A DNA stretch of 64,000 nucleotides from an uncultured Oxalicibacterium sp. (GTDB lineage Bacteria > Pseudomonadota > Gammaproteobacteria > Burkholderiales > Burkholderiaceae_D). How positions within the stretch are numbered: the first letter of the stretch is position 1; every line of letters begins with the position of its first letter. The notes under the pieces are model-generated. The model did no database searches, was not told where the DNA came from, and worked only from the letters and a program-made list of their open reading frames with translations. Position numbers and translations under genes: made by a program. The stretch spans positions 59,924 through 123,923 of the forward strand of contig NZ_CAJYMD010000028.1 in assembly GCF_913776015.1 (NCBI RefSeq), in the 5' to 3' direction. Positions 23,658-34,505 of the stretch are shown piece after piece.

Positions 23658-24427
23658 GAAAGGGATTGTAACGCGGCAATCAGGCCATCGTCGCCCGATC
23701 TGCTCTGATGTACGTGGGAGAAACCGAGAGAACGCGCCGTATCCGCGATGCGTATGTGCGGAACGATCAATCGTTGCTGTTGCATTTTTGCCACTCCCTG
23801 CGCATCGTCGAGTCGCGCAACCATCTGCTCCAGAAACCGTAATGCTTCCGAGCTGGTCACGATCCAGTCGTTCTGACTGTCGAGCAAGCATCGAAGTTCT
23901 TGCCGACGTTCTGCCGTCCATTCCGGCGCGGTGCGACGATAGGCTGCCACCGGCGTCACGCGCACGCCCGCAGCACGCAAGGTGTCGCCCAGCAACTCAC
24001 GCCCGGTTTCACCGCGAACGATCAGCACTTCGCGTCCACGCAAGGCAGCGAGATCCAGTTCTTCGAGCAAGGTTTCGGAATCGGTACGTTCGAGATTGCG
24101 CGGCGAATAGATGGTGCAACGCTCTGCAGTCAGCCCATGCCGCGCCAGTGCGGCCCGACTGCCCTCGCCTACCACGGCCAGCGGCACATCGAACGGCCAG
24201 TCGGGCCGCACTGCCAGCGCCGCATCGATCGCATTCGGACTGACAAAGGCAACCAGTGCATAGCGCTCCAGTTCGGCCAGTGCCTTGTGCAAGATCGTCG
24301 TGTCGGGCAAGGGCTGAATATCCAGCAAGGGAAACAGAACGGCCTGGCGGCCCAACGCCGTCACACGTGCCGCAAGCTCATGGGCCTGCGCCAAGGGACG
24401 CGTGACGACGACCAGAGGCTCAGTCAT
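23654..24427 (-). CDS. hemD: Uroporphyrinogen-III synthase
   Basis: [39 protein letters not shown]...[11 protein letters not shown]...[20 protein letters not shown]. Start overlaps the hemC end. Confidence 0.9.
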   Translation of the reverse strand: MTEPLVVVTRPLAQAHELAARVTALGRQAVLFPLLDIQPLPDTTILHKALAELERYALVAFVSPNAIDAALAVRPDWPFDVPLAVVGEGSRAALARHGLTAERCTIYSPRNLERTDSETLLEELDLAALRGREVLIVRGETGRELLGDTLRAAGVRVTPVAAYRRTAPEWTAERRQELRCLLDSQNDWIVTSSEALRFLEQMVARLDDAQGVAKMQQQRLIVPHIRIADTARSLGFSHVHQSRSGDDGLIAALQSLS

Positions 24428-25373
24428 CCTCGCCGGCATCCGCCTTGCAGGCGGCAAGAATGGCTTCGGCGCCCTGCTCGCGCAAGGCAACGGCAACCTG
24501 CTCGCCCAATGCTTCGGGCGCATCAGCGGCACCTTGTCGATCGACTTGTGCAATCTGTTTGCCATCCGGCGTGGCGATCATGGCGCGCAGACGCATCGTG
24601 CCACCGTCGATGGTTGCGTAGGCGGCCAGGGGAATCTGGCAACTGCCACCGAAGTTGCGCGAAACCGTGCGCTCGGCCTGCACGGTACGTGCGCTGAGAT
24701 CGTCGTTAAGCGGCGCCAGCCATTCAACCAGTTCCTCGCGATTGCCGGCAATTTCGATCGCCATTGCGCCCTGGCCCGGTGCAGGCAGGCTCAGCTCGGG
24801 CGGCAGAAAAGCGCGGATGCGCGATTCCATGCGCAGGCGCTTGAGACCGGCTGCCGCCAGAATAATGGCCGCATAATCGCCGTTATCGAGCTTGCCGAGT
24901 CGGGTATCGAGATTGCCGCGCAAGGGGCGAATCTCAAGATGCGGATAACGTGCCGCGATCAGCGATTGCCGACGCAAGCTGCTGGTACCCACGACGGCAC
25001 CGGCCGGCAATGCATCCAGCGAAGCATAGTGGTTGGAAACGAAGGCATCGCGCGGATCTTCCCGTTCCAGCACGCCAGCAAGGCGAAAACCTTCCGGCAG
25101 AAACATCGGCACATCCTTGAGCGAATGCACGGCCAAATCGGCACGCTGCTCGGCGATGGCAACTTCGAGCTCCTTGACGAACAAGCCCTTGCCGCCCACC
25201 TTGGACAAGGCGCGATCCAGAATACGATCGCCGCGTGTGGTCATGCCAAGGATTTCAATCGAACACTGCGGATATAATAGGGCCAATTTTTCGCGGACAT
25301 GTTCGGCCTGCCACATGGCGAGCCGGCTTTCGCGCGAGGCGATGATCAGTTTTTTCGGTGGCGGGAATTTCAA
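24420..25373 (-). CDS. hemC: Porphobilinogen deaminase (hydroxymethylbilane synthase)
   Basis: [71 protein letters not shown]. Confidence 0.97.
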   Translation of the reverse strand: MKFPPPKKLIIASRESRLAMWQAEHVREKLALLYPQCSIEILGMTTRGDRILDRALSKVGGKGLFVKELEVAIAEQRADLAVHSLKDVPMFLPEGFRLAGVLEREDPRDAFVSNHYASLDALPAGAVVGTSSLRRQSLIAARYPHLEIRPLRGNLDTRLGKLDNGDYAAIILAAAGLKRLRMESRIRAFLPPELSLPAPGQGAMAIEIAGNREELVEWLAPLNDDLSARTVQAERTVSRNFGGSCQIPLAAYATIDGGTMRLRAMIATPDGKQIAQVDRQGAADAPEALGEQVAVALREQGAEAILAACKADAGEDD

Positions 25374-25571
25374 ATCGGCGGCTTTCGTTCTTGTTCGGAG
25401 GTGTCGATGGACTTGGCATCATTCTGGCTTCAGCATAATGTCGTTCGCGACCGTGCCGTTTGCGCAGGATCAAGCGATACTCTCGTCCAACCGCAAAATC
25501 TTATCACGCACGCGTTGCGCAAAACCTGTATCGCCTGATTCATCATCAACAAGAAGACTGCACACTTCCCT

Positions 25572-28427
25572 ATGGCCAAACAAGCTTCCAAGACGCCCGC
25601 GCGCGCATCCGTTCGTTCGACCTCGCCTACTCCGAAAAAAGATGCACCGCTGAAGGAAGACATTCGTCTGCTCGGCCGTCTGCTCGGCGACGTGCTGCGC
25701 GATCAGGAAGGCGACGCCATGTTCGAAACGGTCGAAACCATTCGCCAGACTGCCGTGCGCTTCCGTCGCGAAGCCGATGTCGAAGCCGGCGCGGCGCTGA
25801 ACAAGCTGCTCAAGAAGCTCGACCGCGAGGAAACCGTCACCGTCGTGCGCGCGTTCTCCTACTTCTCGCATCTGGCCAACATCGCTGAAGATCAGCATCA
25901 GCATCGCTGCCGCCGCGACAGCCTGCTGGCCAGCGACAAGCCCGAAGAAGGCAGCGTTGCCGCTGCGCTTGAAAAACTCGACAACGCCGGCGTCAATGGT
26001 GCGACGGTACGCAAGTTCTTCCGCGAAGCCCTGATTTCGCCGGTGCTGACCGCGCATCCAACCGAAGTGCAACGCAAGAGCATTCTGGATGCCGAAAACG
26101 AAATCGCCCGCCTGATCGCCGAACGCGATCTGCCGCTGACCAGCAAGGAACGCGCGCGCAACACGCAACTGCTGCATTCGCGCATCACCATGCTGTGGCA
26201 GACCCGCCTGCTGCGCTACACCAAACTGTCGGTGGCCGATGAAGTCAACAACGCGCTGTCCTACTATCGCCTGACCTTCCTCAATGAACTGCCGGCGCTG
26301 TACGAAGATATCGAAGACGATATCGCCGCGCAGTTCCCGCAACGCGGTGCCGCCGCCGCAAACCGCGAATTGCCGAACTACGTGCAAATGGGTAGCTGGA
26401 TCGGTGGTGACCGCGATGGCAATCCCAACGTCAATGCCGACACCATGCGCTACGCGCTGTCGCGCCAGTCGACGACCATTCTCTCGTTCTACCTCGAGCA
26501 AATTCACACGCTCGGTGCCGAACTGGCGATCTCGACCTTCCTCGCCGGCGTCAGCCCCGATCTGGGTCAGTTGGCAGATGCTTCGCCAGACACCTCCGAC
26601 CATCGCTCGGACGAACAATATCGCCGTGCACTCATCTACATCTACGCACGTCTGGCAGCCACCGCTCGCTCGCTCGGTGCCACGCATCTGATGCGTCCCG
26701 AAGTCGGTCCGGCACCGGCTTATGTATCGGCCAATGAGTTCGTTGCCGATCTCGATGTACTGGTCGATTCGCTGAAATCGCATCACGGTGCCGCGCTCGT
26801 CAAACCACGCTTGGCGAAGCTGCGCCGTGCCGGTGAAATTTTCGGTTTCCATCTGGCGACGCTGGACATGCGTCAAAGCTCGGACGTGCACGAACGCACG
26901 CTCACCGAGCTGTTCGCGCGTGCACAAGTCGAAGCCGATTACAGTGCATTGTCGGAAGAAGAAAAGATCGCCCTGCTGCTGGCCGAACTCGACAAGCCGC
27001 GCCTGCTCTACTCGCCCTACATCGATTACACCGAGGATACGGTTTCCGAACTCGCGATCATGCGTGCCGCCGGCGAGATTCGCCAGCGCTTCGGTTCGCG
27101 TGCGATTCGCAACTACATCATCTCGCACACGGAAACCGTCTCCGATCTGCTGGAAGTTTTGCTGCTGCAACGCGAAACCGGCCTGCTGCGTGCCGACGAT
27201 GAAAAAGCCTCGGTTGGCGATGTCGAACTGATGGTCATCCCGCTGTTCGAGACCATTCCCGATCTGCGCCTGGCACCGACCATCATGGAACAGCTGATCG
27301 CGATTCCGCAGGTACGCAAGCTGATCGCCAAACAGGGCGATCTGCAGGAAGTCATGCTCGGCTATTCGGACTCCAACAAGGATGGTGGCTTCCTGACTTC
27401 CAACTGGGAGCTGTACAAGGCCGAAACCCGTCTGGTGGAAGTATTCAACAATGCCGGCGTCAAGCTGCGCCTGTTCCACGGCCGTGGCGGCACCGTCGGT
27501 CGCGGCGGCGGCCCGAGCTACGATGCGATTCTCGCACAACCACCGGGCACCGTGAACGGCCAGATCCGTCTGACCGAACAGGGCGAAATCATCGCCTCCA
27601 AATTTTCCAACCCGGAAATCGGTCGTCGCAATCTCGAACTGCTGGTTGCTGCCACGCTGGAAGCCAGCCTGACCCCGCTGCCATCCACCCGCGGCGATGT
27701 GCGCAAGCTCGCCACCTTCGAAACCGTGATGGCCGAACTGTCGGAACTGGCATACAAGGCCTACCGCAACCTGGTCTATGAAACCCCGGGCTTTACCGAC
27801 TATTTCTTCTCGTCGACGCCAATCAAGGAAATCGCCGAACTCAACATCGGTTCGCGCCCTGCTTCGCGCAAGGCATCCCAGCGCATCGAAGATCTGCGAG
27901 CGATTCCATGGGGCTTTTCGTGGGGTCAGTGCCGCCTGCTGCTGCCGGGCTGGTACGGTTTTGGCAGCGCCATCGAACAATGGCTCAACGACGGTAACCA
28001 AAAGACCAAACGCCTGGCCACGCTCAAGTGCATGTACAAGGAATGGCCATTCTTTGCCACCTTGCTGTCGAACATGGACATGGTGCTATCAAAGACCGAT
28101 CTGGCCGTCGCTTCGCGCTATTCGGAAATGGTGGCCGATCGCAAGCTGCGCAATGCGATCTTCAAACGCATCGTGTCCGAACACGAACGCGCTTCCAGCT
28201 ACCTGACGCAAATCACCGGCCATCGCGAACGCCTTGCCAGCAACCCGCTGCTGCAACGCTCGATCAAGAACCGTTTTGCCTACCTCGACCCGCTCAATCA
28301 CTTGCAGGTCGAACTCATCAAACGCCACCGCGCGCTGATGAAAGACGGCAAGATCGATGATCGTGTACGACGCGGGATTCAGTTGTCGATCAACGGGTTA
28401 GCGGCAGGATTGCGCAATACGGGTTGA
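25572..28427 (+). CDS. ppc: Phosphoenolpyruvate carboxylase
   Basis: 951 aa with VLTAHPTEVQRKSIL, GSWIGGDRDGNPNV, LGYSDSNKDGGFLTSNWELYKAE, FHGRGGTVGRGGGPSYDAI, FSWGQCRLLLPGWYGFG. Confidence 0.98.
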   Translation: MAKQASKTPARASVRSTSPTPKKDAPLKEDIRLLGRLLGDVLRDQEGDAMFETVETIRQTAVRFRREADVEAGAALNKLLKKLDREETVTVVRAFSYFSHLANIAEDQHQHRCRRDSLLASDKPEEGSVAAALEKLDNAGVNGATVRKFFREALISPVLTAHPTEVQRKSILDAENEIARLIAERDLPLTSKERARNTQLLHSRITMLWQTRLLRYTKLSVADEVNNALSYYRLTFLNELPALYEDIEDDIAAQFPQRGAAAANRELPNYVQMGSWIGGDRDGNPNVNADTMRYALSRQSTTILSFYLEQIHTLGAELAISTFLAGVSPDLGQLADASPDTSDHRSDEQYRRALIYIYARLAATARSLGATHLMRPEVGPAPAYVSANEFVADLDVLVDSLKSHHGAALVKPRLAKLRRAGEIFGFHLATLDMRQSSDVHERTLTELFARAQVEADYSALSEEEKIALLLAELDKPRLLYSPYIDYTEDTVSELAIMRAAGEIRQRFGSRAIRNYIISHTETVSDLLEVLLLQRETGLLRADDEKASVGDVELMVIPLFETIPDLRLAPTIMEQLIAIPQVRKLIAKQGDLQEVMLGYSDSNKDGGFLTSNWELYKAETRLVEVFNNAGVKLRLFHGRGGTVGRGGGPSYDAILAQPPGTVNGQIRLTEQGEIIASKFSNPEIGRRNLELLVAATLEASLTPLPSTRGDVRKLATFETVMAELSELAYKAYRNLVYETPGFTDYFFSSTPIKEIAELNIGSRPASRKASQRIEDLRAIPWGFSWGQCRLLLPGWYGFGSAIEQWLNDGNQKTKRLATLKCMYKEWPFFATLLSNMDMVLSKTDLAVASRYSEMVADRKLRNAIFKRIVSEHERASSYLTQITGHRERLASNPLLQRSIKNRFAYLDPLNHLQVELIKRHRALMKDGKIDDRVRRGIQLSINGLAAGLRNTG

Positions 28428-28448
28428 TCCAGCCATTCACACCATCCA

Positions 28449-28474
28449 AAAAAGGGAGCGCAAGCTCCCTTTTT
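28449..28474 (+). terminator. Intrinsic terminator downstream of ppc
   Basis: AAAAAGGGAGC-gcaa-GCTCCCTTTTT. Confidence 0.85.
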
Positions 28475-28488
28475 GTTTTCCCTTCTTC

Positions 28489-28968
28489 ATGCTCAAAATG
28501 ATTTCCGTCGATATAGCAAACCATCGTTTTCAACTACGCGCTGCTGCCGTGTTCGTGCACGACAATCATGTTCTGCTGCATCGTATCGAAGGCGATGCCT
28601 TCTGGGCGCTGCCCGGTGGACGCGTGGAACCCGGCGAAGAAGCCTGCCATACGGTTGTGCGTGAAATGAAGGAAGAATTGAACGAATCGATCGTATGCAG
28701 CGAACTGCTTTATCTCGTTGAGAATTTCTTGCACTATGACAACAAACCCAATCATGAAATCGGGTTGTATTTTCTGACGCGCTTTGCGCCAGGATCCGCA
28801 TGTCTCGATATATCGAGAACACATCGCGGCGTAGAGGGAGAGAAGAAACTGGAGTTCCGCTGGTTTTCCAGGGACGATCTGCACAACGTAGTGCTACATC
28901 CTGCTTTTTTACAAGCAGCCCTCGCTGCACCGGCACTACGCTTCCAACATGTCGTACAACAAGGTTAA
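28489..28968 (+). CDS. NUDIX hydrolase
   Basis: Nudix box ALPGGRVEPGEEACHTVVREMKEELNE. Confidence 0.9.
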   Translation: MLKMISVDIANHRFQLRAAAVFVHDNHVLLHRIEGDAFWALPGGRVEPGEEACHTVVREMKEELNESIVCSELLYLVENFLHYDNKPNHEIGLYFLTRFAPGSACLDISRTHRGVEGEKKLEFRWFSRDDLHNVVLHPAFLQAALAAPALRFQHVVQQG

Positions 28969-29006
28969 TAGGCATCTGCAAAGCTTCATGCAGAGAGGCA
29001 ACTACC

Positions 29007-29798
29007 CTAGCGCACCAGACTTTTGACGACACTCCACTGCCTTCTGGAAATCGGCAATCGCTCCTGAATACCGCGCAGAATGACCTGCCACGCATCCTGC
29101 CCGCGTTCGGCATCATCGTCGTCACTCGCTTGCTGCGCGCGTTCGACGCCTGCAATCGCATCCTTGGCGACGAGCGCATTGCGATGCACACGAATGAAGC
29201 TGCTGGCAAGTTCCTGCTCTAGGGAAGAAAGCGAACCTTCGATCAAATATTCATGCTCGCGCGTGCGCAGGGTGATGTACTTCGCTTCTGCCTTGAGATA
29301 AATCACATCCCCTATCGGAACCAGAAGAACACGTCCCCGCTCCTGCACGGAAAAGTGTCGACGCGGACTTGGCATGCTTGTGCTGGCATTCCCGATCTCC
29401 TGCTTGTGTTGTCGTCCGGCGAGATGCAAGGTGCTCACGCGACGAATGGCTTCGGCCAGGCGCGTGGCACGTACAGGCTTGAGCAGATAATCGAATGCAT
29501 GCACATCGAACGCCTTGAGTGCATATTCGTCGAATGCCGTGACGAAGATGATGGCTGGCGCATCTGGCATTGTCTGCTTGAGCTGCGCGGCCAGATCGAT
29601 ACCGGTCATGCCCGGCATTTGCACATCGAGCAGCACGATGTCCGGCTGCAATTCCGTAATCTGAGCCAGTGCCTGCTGCGCCTGCTCCGCTTCGCCGACG
29701 ATTGCATGCGGGCATTCCTCTGCGACGTCAGACAGCAGCATCGTCAGTCGCGCCCGCGCTGGTGCTTCGTCATCGACGATGAATATACGCGGCTTCAT
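29007..29798 (-). CDS. algR: LytTR-family response regulator, AlgR-like
   Basis: REC domain (IFIVDDEAPARARL, DIVLLDVQMPGMTGIDLA, FVTAFDEYALKAFDVHAFDYLLKPV) and LytTR domain (VIYLKAEAKYITLRTREHEYLIEGSLSSLEQEL...FIRVHRNALV). Confidence 0.88.
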   Translation of the reverse strand: MKPRIFIVDDEAPARARLTMLLSDVAEECPHAIVGEAEQAQQALAQITELQPDIVLLDVQMPGMTGIDLAAQLKQTMPDAPAIIFVTAFDEYALKAFDVHAFDYLLKPVRATRLAEAIRRVSTLHLAGRQHKQEIGNASTSMPSPRRHFSVQERGRVLLVPIGDVIYLKAEAKYITLRTREHEYLIEGSLSSLEQELASSFIRVHRNALVAKDAIAGVERAQQASDDDDAERGQDAWQVILRGIQERLPISRRQWSVVKSLVR

Positions 29799-30838
29799 GC
29801 CTCGCCTTTCTGAAAGGGAAACACCAGCCGCAACTCGAACACGCCGTCTTGCATCACGGTCGTCAGTTGCGCTTCGACGTCGTACAGCAAGGTCAGCCGT
29901 TCACGAATATTGTCCAGCGCCATGTGGTTGCCAACCGAGACGGCATCGGCGTGATAGGGATTGGTCATGACGATTTCAATGCGGTCGCGAATACGGGCGA
30001 TGGTGATGCGAATGCAAGCTGCGTCTGGCGAAGGCTCGACACCGTAATGCACGGCATTTTCCAGCAGCGGTTGCAGCAGCAAGGCAGGCATGGCGGTTTG
30101 CTGCATTAGGGCATCGTCGGTCTGGATATCCCACGCGACCTGCAAGCGTTCGCCCAGCCGAATCTTTTCGATGGCGAGATACTGCTTGCCGATGCTCACT
30201 TCGTCGGCCAGCGTGGTGATGTCACGCGTGTCGCGCATCAAGACGCGAAACAGATCGGCCAGATCTTCCAGCGTATTTTCGGCGCGGCGTGGTTCGCTGC
30301 GAATCAGGGACAGCACAGCATTCAGACTGTTGAACAAAAAATGCGGTCGGATGCGCGCCTGCAATGCCTGCAAACGCGCCTCGGCCAGCGCGGGTGAAAA
30401 GGCGCGTGTACGCAGCTCAAAGTAATGCTGCAGCACAATACCGAACAGTGCCGCACCGGCCATGCCCTCTGCAACCGAAACGCGCGTCAGGCTGATCATG
30501 CCCGACGCATTGGCCAGAAAATAGTGAATGATCGCTCCGGTAATGGCTGCCGGCACCGCAGCGCAGGCCAGGCGCTGACACCACAAAGGCATGGTGCGAA
30601 TCAGACGACGCATGCCACACAAGGCAAACAGCGAAGTCAGGCAAGCCAGCTCGATCAATAGCGAGGCTTCGACAAAGGCCGACAGCCCTGCCTGCAGCCC
30701 CGTCGCGGTTAACAGCATGACTGCCAGCACCACGCCGTTTACGAACAACAGCGCGCGCACCATGGTGCCGATATTGCAACAATCGGGAATGACGTTTTCG
30801 ATCGGCGAGGCGGGAATCGGCTCAAACAGGCGCTGCAT
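29795..30838 (-). CDS. algZ: LytS/AlgZ-like sensor histidine kinase
   Basis: LQARIRPHFLFNSLNAVLSLIR H-box, LLLQPLLENAVHYG N-box, several TM helices. Overlaps algR by 4 nt. Confidence 0.85.
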   Translation of the reverse strand: MQRLFEPIPASPIENVIPDCCNIGTMVRALLFVNGVVLAVMLLTATGLQAGLSAFVEASLLIELACLTSLFALCGMRRLIRTMPLWCQRLACAAVPAAITGAIIHYFLANASGMISLTRVSVAEGMAGAALFGIVLQHYFELRTRAFSPALAEARLQALQARIRPHFLFNSLNAVLSLIRSEPRRAENTLEDLADLFRVLMRDTRDITTLADEVSIGKQYLAIEKIRLGERLQVAWDIQTDDALMQQTAMPALLLQPLLENAVHYGVEPSPDAACIRITIARIRDRIEIVMTNPYHADAVSVGNHMALDNIRERLTLLYDVEAQLTTVMQDGVFELRLVFPFQKGEA

Positions 30839-30931
30839 GACAAAAATGGACGAAGTTGAGGTGCATCGATGACGGCGGGTGGGTCTGGCGACAGCCTTGT
30901 TTTATAATCGCGTATTCATCAGGAAAGAACC

Positions 30932-32326
30932 ATGACAGCACAACTCTCCAAAAAAAGCGAGGCCTGGTCGGCCCGTTTCAGCGAACCGGTCTCGGATCTG
31001 GTCAAGCGCTATACCGCATCGGTGTTTTTCGACAAGCGTCTGGCCGAAGTCGATATCCAGGGTTCGCTCGCCCACGCGGAGATGCTGGCGCATCAGAATA
31101 TCATCAGCCAGGAAGACCACGCCGAAATCCGTCGCGGCATGACGCAAATCCAGCAGGAAATCGCCGCCGGTAAATTCGAGTGGCTGCTCGATCTGGAAGA
31201 TGTGCATCTGAACATCGAGAAACGCCTGACCGAACTCGTCGGCGATGCGGGCAAGCGCCTGCACACGGGTCGTTCGCGCAACGATCAGGTGGCAACCGAT
31301 ATTCGCCTCTACATGCGCGGCGAGATCGATAACATCATCGGTCTGCTGCGCGATCTGCGCCTGGCCCTGCTCGATCTGGCCGAACAGCATGCCGATACGA
31401 TCCTGCCCGGCTTTACCCATTTGCAGGTGGCACAACCGATCACTTTTGGCCATCACATCCTCGCTTACGTCGAAATGTTCGGTCGCGATGCCGAGCGCAT
31501 GCAGGACGCCCGCAAGCGCGTCAATCGCCTACCGCTGGGCGCTGCGGCGCTGGCCGGCACGACTTTCCCCATCGATCGCGAACGCGTTGCCAAGACGCTC
31601 GGCTTCGAAGACGTTTGCCACAACTCGCTGGATGCGGTTTCGGATCGCGACTTCGCCATCGAATTCTGCGCGGCTGCAGCACTGGTGATGACGCACGTTT
31701 CGCGCATGTCGGAAGAACTCGTCATCTGGATGAGCCCGCGCGTCGGCTTCATCGACATCGCCGACCGCTTCTGCACCGGCTCGTCGATCATGCCGCAAAA
31801 GAAAAACCCGGACGTCCCGGAACTCGCCCGCGGCAAGACCGGCCGCGTCAACGGTCATCTGATCGCCCTGCTGACCCTGATGAAGGGTCAACCTTTGGCC
31901 TACAACAAGGACAATCAGGAAGACAAGGAACCGCTGTTCGATACCGTGGATACGGTAGTCGATACGCTGCGTATTTTCGCCGACATGGCGCGCGGCATTA
32001 CCGTCAAACCCGAAGCCATGCGTTCGGCGGCCTTGCAGGGCTATGCGACAGCAACCGATCTGGCCGACTATCTGGTCAAGAAAGGCCTGCCTTTCCGCGA
32101 TGCACACGAAGCCGTGGCACACGCCGTACGTGTTTGCGTCGACCGCAACTGCGACTTGTCGGATCTGACGCTGGAAGAAATGCGCGTGTTCTCGACGCTG
32201 ATCGAAGCCGACATCTTTGACGTTCTGACACTCGAAGGTTCGGTGGCGGCGCGCAATCACATCGGCGGCACGGCACCGCAGCAAGTGCGGGCAGCGATTG
32301 CCCGCGTGCGTGCGTTGCTGGCATAA
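30932..32326 (+). CDS. argH: Argininosuccinate lyase
   Basis: [63 protein letters not shown]. Confidence 0.98.
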   Translation: MTAQLSKKSEAWSARFSEPVSDLVKRYTASVFFDKRLAEVDIQGSLAHAEMLAHQNIISQEDHAEIRRGMTQIQQEIAAGKFEWLLDLEDVHLNIEKRLTELVGDAGKRLHTGRSRNDQVATDIRLYMRGEIDNIIGLLRDLRLALLDLAEQHADTILPGFTHLQVAQPITFGHHILAYVEMFGRDAERMQDARKRVNRLPLGAAALAGTTFPIDRERVAKTLGFEDVCHNSLDAVSDRDFAIEFCAAAALVMTHVSRMSEELVIWMSPRVGFIDIADRFCTGSSIMPQKKNPDVPELARGKTGRVNGHLIALLTLMKGQPLAYNKDNQEDKEPLFDTVDTVVDTLRIFADMARGITVKPEAMRSAALQGYATATDLADYLVKKGLPFRDAHEAVAHAVRVCVDRNCDLSDLTLEEMRVFSTLIEADIFDVLTLEGSVAARNHIGGTAPQQVRAAIARVRALLA

Positions 32327-32407
32327 GCGATACGTAAAGTGGCAAACCGACTATCGCCAAACAGGTAGTCAACCATTTGCACGAAGGCAGCGCCTGTTGC
32401 CGACAAC

Positions 32408-32438
32408 AAAAAAGGAGATGCCACGGCATCTCCTTTTT
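32408..32438. terminator. Bidirectional terminator between argH and pmbA
   Basis: AAAAGGAGATGCC-ac-GGCATCTCCTTTTT. Confidence 0.85.
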
Positions 32439-32456
32439 ACATTCACACAAGCTGCA

Positions 32457-33821
32457 TCAGCTACCGGCGATCGTCATGTTTTCGATCAAGATGGAACCGG
32501 TCTGCTTGGTACCGCGAACAAGCGTATCGGCACCGATGGCCACGATCTGCTGGAACATTTCCTTCATATTGCCGGCAATCGTGATCTCCTCGACCGGATA
32601 CTGGATCACGCCATTCTCAACCCAGAAACCCGAAGCGCCACGCGAGTAATCGCCAGTCACATAATTGACGCCCTGCCCCATCAGTTCCGTCACCAGCAAG
32701 CCGGTACCGAGCTTGCGCAGCATGGCTTCGAAATTATCCGACTTCTTCGTCAGCGTCGAAGTCAGTGACAGATTGTGCGAGCCGCCCGCGTTGCCGGTGG
32801 TCTGCATGCCAAGCTTGCGCGCCGAGTATGTCGAGAGGAAATAGCCTTGCACGACACCGTCTTTCACCACATCGCGACGCGTAGTCTTGACGCCTTCTTC
32901 ATCGAACGGCGAAGAACCAACGCCACCGATCACATGCGGGTCTTCCAGAATCTGGATGTGGGGAGCGAAGACAGACTGGCCGAGTGAGTCGAGCAGGAAG
33001 GTCGATTTACGGTACAACGCACCGCCGGACACCGCCTGTACGAACGCGCCGAGCAAGCCTGCCGCTAGTGGCGCTTCGAACAGTACAGGGCATTTGCGCG
33101 TGTCGAGCTTGCGCGCATTCAGGCGCGCCAGTGCGCGATGCGCGGCGTATTCACCGATGGCTTCAGGTTTGGCCAGTTTTTTCGGATCACGCATCGATGA
33201 ATACCAATCGTCGCGCTGCATGTTGCTGCCCTTGCCAGCAATCGGCACCACCGAAATCGTGTGACGCGAATATGGATAGCCACCCATGAAACCGCGCGAA
33301 TTGGCGGCAACGAAGTGCGATTGCTGTGCATACACGCCGACGCCGTCGCTGTTCGTGATGCGCTTGTCCACGGCGAATGCAGCGGCTTCGCCACGGCGTG
33401 CGAGTTCGACGGCTTCTTCGGCCGAAATCAGCCAGGGATAGTAAAGCTTCAAATCTTGAGGATTGCGTTCGAGCAAATCGTCATCCGGCAGACCGGCGCA
33501 ATCATCTTCAGAGGTAAAACGGGCGATGTCATATGCGGCCTCGACGGTATCCTTGAGTGCCTGCTGCGAAAAATCGGAGGTACTGGCGTTGCCGCGACGA
33601 ATCTGGCGTCCCTCACCCAGATACACGGTCACGCCAATGCCCTTGTCCTTGTTCTGCTCGATCGTTTCCACGCTCCCCTTGCGCACGGATACCGACAGCC
33701 CGCTACCTTCGCTGATTTCCACGGCGGCATCGGATGCACCTTTTTCCTTCGCATAACGCAAGACATCGCTTGCAAGCTGCTTCAACTGGTCCTGACTGTG
33801 GGTAAAAACGGAGTCGCTCAT
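32457..33821 (-). CDS. pmbA: TldD/PmbA-family metalloprotease component PmbA
   Basis: SVRKGSVETIEQNKDKGIGVTVYLGEGRQIRRGNASTSDFS...NLSLTSTLTKKSDNFEAMLRKLGTGLLVTELMGQGVNYVTGDYSRGASGFWVENG. Confidence 0.93.
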   Translation of the reverse strand: MSDSVFTHSQDQLKQLASDVLRYAKEKGASDAAVEISEGSGLSVSVRKGSVETIEQNKDKGIGVTVYLGEGRQIRRGNASTSDFSQQALKDTVEAAYDIARFTSEDDCAGLPDDDLLERNPQDLKLYYPWLISAEEAVELARRGEAAAFAVDKRITNSDGVGVYAQQSHFVAANSRGFMGGYPYSRHTISVVPIAGKGSNMQRDDWYSSMRDPKKLAKPEAIGEYAAHRALARLNARKLDTRKCPVLFEAPLAAGLLGAFVQAVSGGALYRKSTFLLDSLGQSVFAPHIQILEDPHVIGGVGSSPFDEEGVKTTRRDVVKDGVVQGYFLSTYSARKLGMQTTGNAGGSHNLSLTSTLTKKSDNFEAMLRKLGTGLLVTELMGQGVNYVTGDYSRGASGFWVENGVIQYPVEEITIAGNMKEMFQQIVAIGADTLVRGTKQTGSILIENMTIAGS

Positions 33822-33878
33822 GAGGTGGTTTTCTTCGGGTAAGCCTGTAAAACAGTTATCATAGCAGTCGTTTCAAGA

Positions 33879-34505
33879 ATGGCCCGAGTGCCACAGCAAT
33901 CCATCATGCCAAATGCCAATCGCGGTTCCGTCGGTTTCAGCTCCAATGAATTCGAGCAGGAATACGAACGCCCTTCCAAATCCGAACTCAAGCGCCAGAT
34001 GAGCGCCCTGCAAAAGCTGGGCGAAGAGCTGGTCGAACAACCACGCGACCGCGTCAAGCGCGTGCCCATGCCGGAAGATGTGCGTGAAGCTATCCTCGAA
34101 TGCCAGCAGATCAAGGATCACGAAGGTCGCCGCCGCCAGATGCAGTACGTCGGCAAGAAAATGCGCTCGCTGGAAGAACACGAGATTGCAGAAATCCAGC
34201 GCGTCATCGATAGCTGGAAAGGCGCTTCCAAGGCAGAAACAGCGAACCTGCACGCCATTGAACGTCGCCGCGACAAGCTGCTGGCCGACGACAAGGTATT
34301 GACGCAACTGCTGGCCGATCATCCCGAACTCGATGCGCAGCAATTGCGCACGCTGATCCGCAATGCGCGCAAGGAACAGGCCGAGAACAAGCCGCCCAAA
34401 GCCTATCGCGAGATTTTCCAGATCCTGAAGCAATTGCATGCCAGTGCAGCAGCGGCGAAGAACAGCGACGAAGAACAGCAAGACGATGACGACGAACAAT
34501 CCTGA
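33879..34505 (+). CDS. yjgA: YjgA-family (DUF615) ribosome-associated protein
   Basis: RPSKSELKRQMSALQKLGEELVEQPRDRVKRVPMPEDVREAILECQQIKDHEGRRRQMQYVGKKMR; adjacent to and divergent from pmbA. Confidence 0.92.
   Translation: MARVPQQSIMPNANRGSVGFSSNEFEQEYERPSKSELKRQMSALQKLGEELVEQPRDRVKRVPMPEDVREAILECQQIKDHEGRRRQMQYVGKKMRSLEEHEIAEIQRVIDSWKGASKAETANLHAIERRRDKLLADDKVLTQLLADHPELDAQQLRTLIRNARKEQAENKPPKAYREIFQILKQLHASAAAAKNSDEEQQDDDDEQS

Noticed and set aside
25470-28001. 843-aa open frame on the minus strand opposite ppc
   Set aside because: Shadow ORF of the well-supported ppc. The translation is compositionally odd and shows no recognisable family motif.
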